Shown: positions 45,303-55,728 of the stretch, piece after piece
Position numbering within the stretch: the stretch's first letter is position 1
How the letters are laid out: every line of letters starts with the position of its first letter
NCBI GenBank assembly: GCA_930367215.1
Contig: OV884060.1
Coordinates: forward strand, 97,426,151-97,490,150
DNA length: 64,000 nt
Direction: 5' to 3'
Source: Pollenia angustigena
Lineage: Eukaryota; Arthropoda; Insecta; Diptera; Polleniidae
Program-made: the position numbers and the translations under genes
Notes under the pieces: generated by a model
Database searches by the model: none
What the model saw: only the letters and a program-made list of their open reading frames with translations
What the model was told of the DNA's origin: nothing

Positions 45303-45652
45303 GCAAAATTACAAAAAACAAATCGAAAAAGAAGCTTTGATAGAAAAAATTCAACTTGCAAAACCTTATTGATATTCTATATTTGCAATTAAATGGTTAT
45401 TAATTGCTGTAGTAAGAAAGAACTGGATGAACATGTATAAAGGTACGTATCCACGCGAAGTATATACATATTTCCAAACATAAGCGGTAACGTCGGCAGA
45501 AAAACGGCACGAAAATGTTTTTGTTTAAGCCAAAAGGCTACTTTACACGGTAATACAATGTATTACGACATTGCAAAAAATGATGTAGAATGAAAATAAT
45601 CTTATCATTTAACAGCAAAATGTATTGAGTAAAAGAGAATACGAATACTAAA
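45303..45652. other. No gene recognised
   Basis: AT-rich, no supportable feature. Confidence 0.4.
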
Positions 45653-45870
45653 GCCTGTTTTCACAACTTACCGATAGCTAAAAGTAGACTTTAAACGGCC
45701 TTATAAAAAGTGTTGCATTATAAAAACTTTACTTTAACCTTAAGTGAACGATTAAGTAAATTAAGGTTTATCCTACCTGGTAGGTAAAAGTAAAGTTGTA
45801 ATAATGGAACACTTTTTATACGGCCGATAAAATCCTACCTTTAGCTATCGGTAAGTTGTGAAAACGGGCC
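45653..45870. mobile_element. Hairpin MITE (GCCTGTTTTCACAACTTACC)
   Basis: The two ~85-base arms are near-perfect inverses: GTTTTCACAACTTACCGATA at 45656 against TATCGGTAAGTTGTGAAAAC ending about 45865. Transcription would give an almost fully paired hairpin of ~218 nt. TAAA flanks both sides. Confidence 0.75.
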
Positions 45871-46214
45871 TAAATCTGACAATCGGTCGGTAATTGTTTT
45901 TTTTTCTAAATCATTTTAAAAACTTATGTAGTTATTTTCATCACACCAAAGGTGTATTTCAATAAAGTATATTGAAGGTGGTCGCATTTTTATACAGTTA
46001 CAAAATCAACTTAGGAAATATTCATGTTGTTTTTGTAAAAATTGTAAAACTGTAATCATCTGCTTTTTTGTTATTATTTTTGATTTTACTTATTATTTTA
46101 CTTACAAGGACAACTTAATGTTTAACAATGCAGTGTTAGCCATTGCATTATTTCTTTGTTCTTAATTTTAATTGTTATAGGTACATATGTTTTAAATTTC
46201 ATCAAAATTGGGGG

Positions 46215-46395
46215 GGGGTGTGCTGGAAATCGCAAACGCAAAACGCAAGAATTTGGAGGCTGTTTATATAAAATTCTGTTTAATCGATAAATGTTTGTAT
46301 AATATTTGTCATAAAATTCTTTTATTACAGAAATCTTACTAAAAAACGACTTTTAAAATTCTTGCGTTTTGCGTTTGCGATTTCCAGCACACCCC
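46215..46395. mobile_element. Small MITE with ~40-bp TIR (GGGGTGTGCTGGAAATCGCA)
   Basis: GTGTGCTGGAAATCGCAAAC then GCAAAACGCAAGAATT at the left is exactly inverted at 46351-46395. Loop about 95 bases. Non-coding. Confidence 0.75.
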
Positions 46396-48071
46396 TGTTG
46401 GTTAGATTCTTATGGAGAGGCAGTGATTCTCCCTATGTCCCCCTCTTGGTCCTAGTTTAAAATAAAATTTAAGGCCAATATTTCCAATTTCAATTTCATC
46501 AAAATCGTTTTAGTTTTTTACTCGCATTTCACGTGAAATGTTGAGCAACATTGATTATTTCACACGAAAATTACGACATGTATCCATTTGTTGGCAATAA
46601 CGTCGGCAAAATAACAGAGCAATAATGAACAACCAAAATCAATAGCATAGTTTTAGATGTGCTTAAATTTGAGAGATTACATCAAATAATTTGTTTGCTT
46701 TTTCCATAAATGTTCGTGTTATACAAAGTGTTTAATCGAGTACCGATAAGAAAACGAGTTAAGTAGTCAAAAGTGTAAACATTTTTCAACACATCAAATT
46801 CTCAAGGGAACAAAGTTTTTGTTAAATAAGAACTGAATAATGTGTTTAAGGTTATTTGGGACGCTGATTTCAAATCTGCACTCAGCTCGACTTTTCGAGA
46901 TATACCGGTATTTCCAAAATTATGGGGGTTAACCCGAAAGATTTAAATTTATTTGTTTAAAAATTCATATTTTTTTTAACTTTGCCAATCCACATTTTGA
47001 AAACTTTACAGCAGACCGCAACAACATGTTGAAAAAAGCTTATATTTATGTATTTAAAGTTTGCCTTTGTCCGAATATTTTATATGACTCTAATACTTTT
47101 TTTTGTCGATGATATTCTTAATAACTTTACGACATACATACATACATATATGGTAACATACCTTTACTTATTAAATTGGACTTGGTGTCATTTACCTCCC
47201 ATTATTGTATTGGTACTATTGAATCCCTTCAATCAAACAGCCGCAAGTATAGCAACAAAAGGTTTGCTATTTCCCACAAATAAAACAAGGCTTACAACAA
47301 TTTTTTGTTGCCTTATTTTTCTCTTCAAAATGCGTTTTAATAATTACACAAGTAACAACTGAAGGCGCATCTTCATGTTTAAATTAAAAATATATTAAAT
47401 TTTCCTTAGAATAATTCACAAAGTTGGTCGAAATATTTGACTAAATAAATAAATTGACACCAAAAGGCAGTGTTTTAATAAATTAATCTAAAGTTCAATG
47501 AACAATTTTCCTGTGGCTATAGTGTGTTGCAAAACTAGTTCGATCCCATATAAATTCAACTAAAACTCGTTTTTTTCCAAAATTCATAGCTTAATTCGTT
47601 TGTTCCAAAATTAAATCTATTATTTTGTATAATGCAGTTGGTATAAATTTTTAAATGTTGAGTTATTAATCAAGAATGGTACAACACTTCAAAAAAGTTC
47701 CATCACTTGGGTCCATTTAATCGGACGCTATATGTTTTTTGCATTTTCCCAAAATTCTTATAAAGAGTAACGAACGAGTTTTGCATCTCACCTACACATA
47801 TGTAAATAACTATATTCAAGCGCAATGCGGTACGTGTTAAAATTAAAATATCGATTTGAAATTTTTACAGAATTTTTTTCTCTTTATATGTACATATATA
47901 CTAAGGTGGATGGAAAAAAAGTTTTGCCGGTCACCCCCTTGAATCAAAGATTTGTCAATGAAGTTTCTAAAACGATATGCGATATGATGAGATTGGAGTT
48001 TAAATGGCAGCGCTACATGTAAAAAAATGAATTTTGTGGCGTGGTAAATGGACGTCGGCCCGGTCTAATGA
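46396..48071. other. No gene recognised
   Basis: Contains the inverted copy of the 7385-7500 repeat (46690-46800) and a perfect palindrome CATTTCACGTGAAATG at 46526-46541. Small frames at 47048-47362 and 47825-48022 show no protein features. Confidence 0.4.
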
Positions 48072-48894
48072 CACCCAGAAAAAAAATATTTCAATATGAT
48101 CTCCTCCAACAAAACGATTTTTAAGGAAAATTTTAAACATGTTATGTTTACAATTAATACGATTTTGTTTGTCGTGCTTAATTCCCAATTTTTATTCTTG
48201 ATAAAAGCACTAAAATTTATTGTTGGAGGATAAGCTTGTTTCTATGCGCATTTCACTGGTTGCTTAGGCAAGATCATCACGAAACATTCTCTCAAAAAAT
48301 GTTGTGCTTACTTTAAACATGTTAGTGTCACCAACAACCATATTATGGTTAAATAAATCCTCCATCAAGAAGCCACAACCATATTATGGTTGCCTCCGAA
48401 CATGTTATGGTTAATAATAACTTAAATATGTTTAACAATTATAATAGTATGGTTGGTTTTCAACCATAGCATGTTGCTCTTTGAAAGGAGGAAAATACTA
48501 TTGTAACTTTAACAAGTTAGAGTGCTATATTCGGCTATGCCGAATCTTTAATACCCTCCACCGACAGTTCGAATGTTTTAGGAGTAATATCTGTAAGATG
48601 TCTATTTATTATTATTATCTTTATAAAAGCAGACATCTGCATTAAAATTTGTTGCTGTTTAGACCTATATAAAATGATTGACCGACAATCAGAAAGTTTA
48701 ATGCAAAATATCATGATTCGTAGCAGCTTCAGCTGAACTTAAATGATTTTCAGGTGGGCAATTTATATTGGAGCCATGGTAAGCTATGAACAAATCATCC
48801 CAAAATTCTGCAGAGTGATTTCTGGTATTAAATTGTTTAATTAGTTAAAGCGTTTGTTAGTTTAAGCGTTGCAGGCTGCTAAAACGGGATCTAA

Positions 48895-49805
48895 AGTAAA
48901 TTATGGACCGTAAATCACAAAATTGCATAACATTTTTTCGGCCATAGGAAGCTAAGCTGGAAGAAAGTTTACCGCAATATCTACATCTGCTACGGTTTTA
49001 GGTGTATTTAATTATTTTACCAGAGTGGGCTTTATATGGGGCCTAGGGTGAATTATGGACCGATCTTCCCGAAATTTCACAATGCCATTTCTAGTCCTAC
49101 AAAACTGTGACGTACTAATTTCACGGTTTTAGGAGTACTCAACTGTTTTCCGGGAGTAGGGTTAATATGGGGCCTAGGGTAAATTATGGACCGATTTTCA
49201 CGGAATTTCACAATGACGTTTCAAGTATTATAAAACTGTGACGTACCAAATTTTGGTATGATAGCATTATTTTTTATGGTTTTAGGCGAACTAAACTGTT
49301 TTCCGGGAGCAGGGCTATATGCGCAAATTATGGACCTATCTTCACGAAATTTCACAGTGTCATTTCTAGTCCTATAAAACTGTGATGTACTTAATTTTAT
49401 GATATTTTTTACAGTTTTAGGCGTACTAAGCTGTTTTTCGGCAGTATGGTTTATATGGGCCCTAGGGTAAATTATGGACCGATCTTCATGAAATTTTACA
49501 GTGTCATTTCTAGTCCTATTAAACGGTGACGTTCCAAAATTTGCTATGATAGCAATGTTAATTATGGTTTTAGGCGTACTATACTCTTTTCTGGGAATAG
49601 GGCTAATATGGGGCCTAGGTAAATTATGGACCGATCTTCACGAAATTTCACATTGTCATTTCAAGTATTTTAAAACTGTGACGTACCAAATTTTGGTATG
49701 ATAGCATTATTTTTTCGGTTTTAGGCTTGCTAAATTGTTTTCCGAGAGTAGGGTTTATATGGGGCCTTGGGTAAGTTATGGACCGACCTTCACGAAGCTT
49801 TGCAG
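48895..49805. repeat. Tandem repeat, ~145 bp x 6-7, inside the DINE-like element
   Basis: AAATTATGGACCGATCTTCA recurs near 48902, 49051, 49184, 49325, 49467, 49620 and 49770; other unit marks are AAAACTGTGACGTACCAAAT and TATATGGGGCCTAGGGTAAA. Element A has only two units. Frames such as 49501-49701 are repeat sequence. Confidence 0.88.
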
Positions 49806-49807
49806 CG

Positions 49808-50880
49808 TTGTTTATTTATTTATTTATTAATTGAATTGCTCCATACACAAGACTAAAAGTCTTATTTTGCAGTATGGAACTGAGAATATGTTAAACTTTA
49901 AGTCATTAATTAATTAATAACTTAAGTAATCAAAAAAACAATTTAATTTAAACAAAAAATAAAGATAATTTAATTTAAATATTTAAAAAAAAGCATAAAA
50001 CAATATATTTTAATAATCAAAAATTTAGATAATTTTATATATTTTAATCTCAAGTAATTATGTTTCAAAGTGCTATGCTGAAAACAGTTTAAAAATATTT
50101 TGCCTGAATTTTCGTGCGTTACTTAAAAGTTGATTGCTATATGGTATAGAATTCCAGAGAGATACTGCGAATATGTAGAAATGCCACTCAGAAATTAAAC
50201 TTTTATACCCGAACGATCTAATTCTTTTCCCCCTGCTTATGTCAAAATACAAAGTTTACCGTACAAGTGCTCAGGTTTGTGGGTATATATTATCTTATGT
50301 AAAAAAACTAAAATTCTCATGTTCAGCAGATTATCTCAGGAAAGGCCATAAAGCCGAGATGAAAACAAAGAAACACTAGAACGCCTTTTAAGTCCATACA
50401 CGTACCGTACAATATTGTTAAACGCAACGTTCAATTTCGCCTTACTAATCGTATCAGATTTAGCAAATAGCTCACAGCCATACAGTATTACTGGCATCAG
50501 ATAAGTTTTAGCAAGAAGCATTCTTATTCTTAAAGGTGTACAATGCTGGGTCCGCCAAAGAGTTCTAATCATTAAAAAGGTGCGACCACAAGCATAGTTA
50601 ATGTGGTTCGACCACGTAAGAGTGTCATTGAAAAATATTCCTAGATTCTTAGCAGATTTTACTATTTCAATCTGCTGATTATTTATAAATATATTAGGTA
50701 TAATATTAAGTTTATTTAGTCGCCTTTGAATAACTACGCATTTAGATTTTTTTGGATTTATTTCCAAGCCATTTGCCGTTGCCCACGTATAAATACGATG
50801 AAGTTGTTGATTAAGAGATATAATACACTGGTCGATTAAGGCATTATTACAACTGGTATAAAGTTGAACGTCATCCGCGT
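49808..50880 (-). mobile_element. Non-LTR retrotransposon 3' fragment (second LINE clade), copy 2
   Basis: Minus strand: NADDVQLYTSCNNALIDQCI, NGLEINPKKSKCVVIQRRLN, SAKNLGIFFNDTLTWSNHIN, RMLLAKTYLMPVILYGCELF, FNNIVRYVYGLKRR. Co-linear with the copy at 44237-45302 but diverged. The 143-codon piece at 50336-50767 is open. The 3' end is (TAAA)n at 49811-49830. Truncated inside the RT at the catalytic Asp pair. Confidence 0.82.
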
Positions 50881-51010
50881 TTCCAATCGAAAAAAATTAA
50901 TTTTTGCAAAATCTTATATCGTTCTATGCATTGTTCCACCATTTATGTTAGTTTTTGTAACAAAAATATAAATTTTTTTTAGGTGGTGGTTCCACATTTT
51001 GATTCATAGC

Positions 51011-51659
51011 CATGGCTGTCAGATATGGCGATTTCTCGCCAAACGTGGCGATTTTGAAACGTGATTGGCGATGGGATTTCCTATTTGGCGACTTTTGTGA
51101 CGATTTCTGATATAACTGGCGATTAACTTGGCTATTTTCACCATTTATATTATTTCGGCGATTTTGTTTAACTTGTTATTTTTTGTTATCATTACTTATG
51201 TAAAAAAAACTTGCAATTTTTTTCCACATGATTTTTGTTTTGTTATTAGTTTAAGTGAATTTTATATTCAGTCACTATTTAATTCTAATAGTATTTATGT
51301 AAGTCTAATAGTATGCAGGTCAAAACTCCAGTAAAGAAATCAGTGAGGCTGAAGTATACGATCTTATAGACTTGTGTACTTAATTTAAGCTTTTTTAACT
51401 GAATACTTATACGATCTCCATTTTATGTTATTTAAAAAAAAATTACAGAAACAAAACAAAATTTACTTTCGGCGAATTTTTTGTATTTATTCTCAGTTTT
51501 TGGCGATTTTTGACTAACATGTTATACTACCGTTTTTTGTATGCAAAATTTAATTAAAAAAAAAAATTACAAAAACTGGACCAAATTGACGTTTGGCGAT
51601 TTTTGGCGATTTCTGACATCCGGTTTGGCGATAGAGCTCAAAAAAATCTGACAGCCCTG
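51011..51659. mobile_element. hAT-like MITE (CAKGGCTGTCAGAT)
   Basis: TIR CATGGCTGTCAGAT / ATCTGACAGCCCTG with perfect 8-bp TSD TTCATAGC (51003-51010 and 51660-51667). The uninterrupted target is seen in DINE element A. TGGCGATTT motifs are scattered at both ends. A truncated relative starts at 60467. Confidence 0.88.
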
Positions 51660-52151
51660 TTCATAGCTCTGATCCTACTGAACCGATTTTGCTGGATTTC
51701 AATCCCAAACTGCTTAGGACAACTTCAAGCAATTTGACACCAAGTTTTTTTATTTCTTTTGAAAGTGAGCGTGTTTTCAACAGACGGACAGACAGACGGA
51801 CATGGCTAAATCGACTTAGAATTACTCAAGGACCCAGAATATATATAATTTATGGGGTCTGAGATTAATAATAAAAAAGTTTCACACGGAATGACAAACT
51901 TAGTATACCCTCTTCACAACTAATTGTGGTGGAGGGTATAAAAACAAATTATTGTCATACATATTGAACGATCGTGCTTAGAGGCAACCATAATATGGTT
52001 GTGGCTTCTTGATGGAGGACTAATTTAACCGTAGTATGATGGTTGGTGTTACTAATATGGTAAGAAAAAATATATGAAATATGTTTACTGTTTTCTTTAA
52101 GAACAGTTTTGTTGGAGGTGACCATATTTAAACATGTTTTTTCTCTGCGTG

Positions 52152-53228
52152 TATTTAATCATTTAAAAGGTACTGCAGATTTTAAAATAGGAGCCCGAGT
52201 TGGAGTCGTAATAAAAAAATTTCAGCGAATGATGTCGGAGTTCGAACTATTAATTGACGACTCCACAGCCCTACTGTAAATGAAGGCTGTCATCTACATA
52301 AGTTTATACACGGCATATATGCATTTTTCAGTGGGAAATTTGACAATATAACTGTAAAATACAGATCGTGTAAAATCTCCTTAAGTAAAGTTTTAACCAA
52401 GGAGAATTCATTAAATGGCGCCCGTAAAAGCCCAGCTGACGATTTTATATAATTCTTTATATGAATTGCCTTCGTTTTAAGCCTACGAACATTAGCAGCC
52501 ATGAAAGACCATGTGTTGCCAATCCGATAAAACAATTTAAAGGTTTGTCGATGAAAAGTTTTTTATGAGGAGATAAATGGAAACGGCATCTGAGTTTGTT
52601 AGCTCGAATGCAACGAAAACAATCCATTGCCACATTCGTAGTTTCATCAAAAATCAACCGATTTCTGAAAATACATAATAGAGTTCCACACGTTTGCGAC
52701 CAGTGCTCAAAACGAAAAATATCCGACAAAACTGGACGGAAAAGGCGAACAATGGCAACGCTGGCTGGTTTCTACATATGTAAGGGTATAACAACTGTTT
52801 AATTTTTTTTACCTATATAAATGGTTATTTGTAAAACAAAAGACCAAGATTCATTAAACACTTAATATGTTGTTCGCCCGCCTGCCCGTCCTAACGACCA
52901 ATGGATTGTGAATCTTTCGATCAAAATGTTTAAGATCAATCGTACGTTAATACGTGTGTATAAATGTGATAAGCATGTACCATTTCCATTATTATCCTTT
53001 GTGTCTGGTTGTGCAAAGTGTGTGTATTTGTTTTGGTTTTTTTTTTAAGCGTTGTTTGTTCATGACTCCACTTTCTGTGAATTTTCAAGTAAACAAAACA
53101 GATGAAAAGGAAGGGTTTTCTTCAACTCGCTTATATTAACACTAAGCAATGTGAGACTTCATGATGCTAATTATTATAAGCATGATTACGGATATTCATA
53201 CCAAGTCATGGCACTTGTGCATACATAT
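52152..53228. other. No firm gene; weak FLYWCH-like frame
   Basis: Minus frame 52729-52457 includes CFRCIRANKLRCRFHL, faintly like a FLYWCH zinc finger, and a second minus frame follows at 52535-52290. Neither has further support; it is probably a decayed repeat. Confidence 0.25.
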
Positions 53229-54324
53229 GTACATTAGACTGGTCGCATCTTGTATGGGATTTCTTTTATAAATTTAATTGTTTGCGCTGCTTAAAATATG
53301 AGGTTTGGTGTAAGAAATCATGATCTAATTTTTCAGGTCAATCCGACGGTGCCTGGCCGTGCCGGGTGGGGCCCAAAGTTCCCCATATTATAAAAAAAAA
53401 CATCTTTTCTATCAGATCTTTATAGTTATACTAGTTGAAAAGCCGAAAATCAAAAATTTTAATAAAAAAATTATTTTTTTTGCAGAAAAAAAAAATTATG
53501 TTTCTAAAACGACTGCGCATATAAGAAAAATGTTTTACCTTTCTTAAAGTAAATTTTATTGCGGAATTTCGGTTTTTTTTTAGTTTTTCAATAAGCTAAA
53601 GCGTTTTTGAGTTGCGCGAACATATGTTGTGCAACATCCTTAATTTTCGAAATAATGGTATATCTCGAAAACCAAAGCCAACATAAAGCAAAAAGTTTTA
53701 ACTTTCTTAAAGTAAATTTTATTGCGGAATTTCGGTTTTTTAGTTTTTCAATAAACTAAAGCGTTTTTGAGTTACGCGAACATATGTTGTGCAACATCCT
53801 TAATTTTCGAAATAACGGTATATCTCGAAAACCAAAGGTAAGCTAAAAAAACGGCTTAGCACCACTAGATTCAGCGACCCCGAATTAGGTTAAAAATATT
53901 TCGTTCGTATCATACTAAAATATTAAATAGCAAATTCTTTAATCTATCTATACAATTCTTCTTCAATTTCTTAGTACGTCAGGATGTTTGCATGTATGTC
54001 CTATTCTTTCCGCAACTTTCTGAAGCCATCTGATGACATAGGAAGCTGAAATTTGGCACACTTCAAGTACTTTCACTGCGGAAGATCGTAACGAAGCCAT
54101 ATTTTTGATTTTCTGCTTTTCAACTAGTATAACTATAAAGATCTGATCGAAAAGATGTTTTTTTTTTATAATATGGGGAACTTTTGGCCCCACCCGGCAC
54201 GGCTAGGCACCGTCAGATTGACCTGAAAAATTAGATCATGATTTCTTACACCAAACCTCATATTTTAAGCAGCGCAAACAATTAAATTTAAAAAAAAAAA
54301 AAAATTGCGACCAGTCTAATGTAC
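53229..54324. mobile_element. Foldback element with ~225-bp TIRs
   Basis: GTACATTAGACTGGTCGCA at 53229 and its inverse ending 54324 open arms that stay paired for about 225 bases (GTGCCTGGCCGTGCCGGGTG at 53350 against CACCCGGCACGGCTAGGCAC at 54192). The centre has a ~160-bp direct duplication (53540-53682, 53700-53838). No transposase; the minus frame at 53963-54193 is arm sequence. Foldback/Galileo-type structure is inferred. Confidence 0.8.
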
Positions 54325-54365
54325 ATGCATACATTTCTTTGTAAATCTACACATTTATACATATA

Positions 54366-54800
54366 CAGTAAACGCTTGATAACCCGGATAATTGATTGCA
54401 GACCCTAATCCGAATTATCGAATTATCCGGATTACCGATTAAAAAATTTAAAACAGTGTTTTTGCATTAAAAATGCTTCTAAAACACATTATGAATGGTA
54501 TATTATATATATTAATCATTGATATAAATAATTACATCTGTAAAGAACAAAAAAAAGAAAAAAAGTGTTTGCACATAAATATAACGGTCCTTTTTGTCCT
54601 TAGAAAATAAAAAAAACACGGAATAGTTTGTTTTTGAAATAAGAATTAATAGAGATTGCCACTTCACAACAGTTTGTATACAATCCGGATTATAAAGTTG
54701 CAATCAAACCGGATTATAGAGTGTACAATTTGTTGAAAAACGATATCAGGATTACCGAACAATCCGAATTAGCGAGGTCCTTATTATCAAGCTTTTACTG
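54366..54800. mobile_element. pogo/Tigger-like MITE (CAGTAAACGCTTGATAA)
   Basis: CAGTAAACGCTTGATAA at 54366 and TTATCAAGCTTTTACTG ending 54800, with TA on both sides. Subterminal ATCCGGATTA/TAATCCGGA motifs are repeated, a pattern common in pogo/Tigger MITEs. 435 bp, non-coding. Confidence 0.75.
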
Positions 54801-55728
54801 TATGTACGTACGTTTGTATGCTGAGCCTCTACAAAAAGATCTTAAAAAGACAAAATTTTAATTTTGCAAGGTAAATTCGTTTTTTTTTATTTTATAGGTA
54901 CATCTCTGTTACTTTTAATTAATGGAATTTTCTTTTGATATTAAGTATAAAGTTAAAAAGTATATTGGCGCTGTTTTATATATAACGTTGTCATTCCGTT
55001 TGTAACTTTCACAATATTGATCCTAGACCCTATAAAGTATAAAAATTCTGGATCCTTATGAGAAGAGAAGTTCAAATCTGGTTGACCGCCTGTACATCTG
55101 TTATATACGCAAAAAAGCCTTGTTGTGGTTTTGTATTGGTTTTTTCTTTATATCTGAATACGGCAAGAGCCAGCGCTTCCAAATAAGATTCAGGCATCTG
55201 GGTTATCAATACACAAAAGTTATCGTGGCACTTCCCATACAAGACATTATAAATTTCTGTATATCTAGAGATCGAAAAGAACTCAAGTCTCCAAATTAGG
55301 TATCAACACACAGCATCCTACAATGTCGGATTGGAGAAGTGGGCGTGGTACCTCCCGTACAGAAAACATCTAAATTTTTATAAATTTTAAGGTTCTCATG
55401 TAACCTATTGATATGTCTCATATATCAAAACATCAGAAATCTATACGAAAACATATCTTCTGAAAAACTTGAAGAAATTGGCTCAGATACGAAAAAGTTA
55501 TGAATAAAGTTATATATATATATATTTTTTTTTAAAATACTCATTTTCTGGAACCATGGGTCTTCCAGAGACCAAGTTTTATAACCAAAGAAAATGGTTA
55601 CGGTCTTCCCTAAAACGTCGGTGCTTAAATTCAGAGCTACGACCAATATACTGGAATCCTAAAAAGTTGTCTTTTTCTTATAATTAAGTTTGTTAAAATA
55701 TATGTTTGTAAGTATATACATATGTACG
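54801..55728. repeat. Degenerate DINE-like fragment
   Basis: 54975-55110 preserves the order TTGTCATTCCGTTTG, GACCCTATAAAGTAT, ATTCTGGATCC of the DINE-like 5' part seen at 13060-13140. The rest is AT-rich with no gene. Confidence 0.5.

Larger units (their letters stand above)
48513..51940 (-). mobile_element. DINE/INE-1-like element B with expanded internal array
   Basis: In opposite orientation to element A. Its 5' palindrome TATACCCTCTTCAC...GTGGTGGAGGGTATA is at 51904-51940 and its 3' hairpin ATTCGGCTATGCCGAAT is at 48529-48545, then CAAGTTAG at the edge. The middle has at least six ~145-bp units (48900-49800). A LINE fragment (49808-50880) and a hAT MITE (51011-51659) are inserted. The flanks of the hAT match element A sequence GAGCTATGAATCAAAATGTG. 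Confidence 0.78.
48072..52151. mobile_element. CACGCAGAGAAAAAACATG-family element, large copy with nested insert
   Basis: Right end inverse of CACGCAGAGAAAAAACATGT, left end CACCCAGAAAAAAAATAT; CTCCTCCAACAAAAC follows both. Inside the arms, palindromic AACCATATTATGGTT and CCTCCATCAAGAAGCCACAA appear inverted on both sides (48340-48400 and 51985-52020). A DINE-like element occupies 48513-51940, so its own sequence is only about 650 bp. Confidence 0.72.

Noticed and set aside
46526..46541. CATTTCACGTGAAATG as a regulatory palindrome
   Set aside because: A single E-box-containing palindrome in AT-rich DNA; no supporting context.
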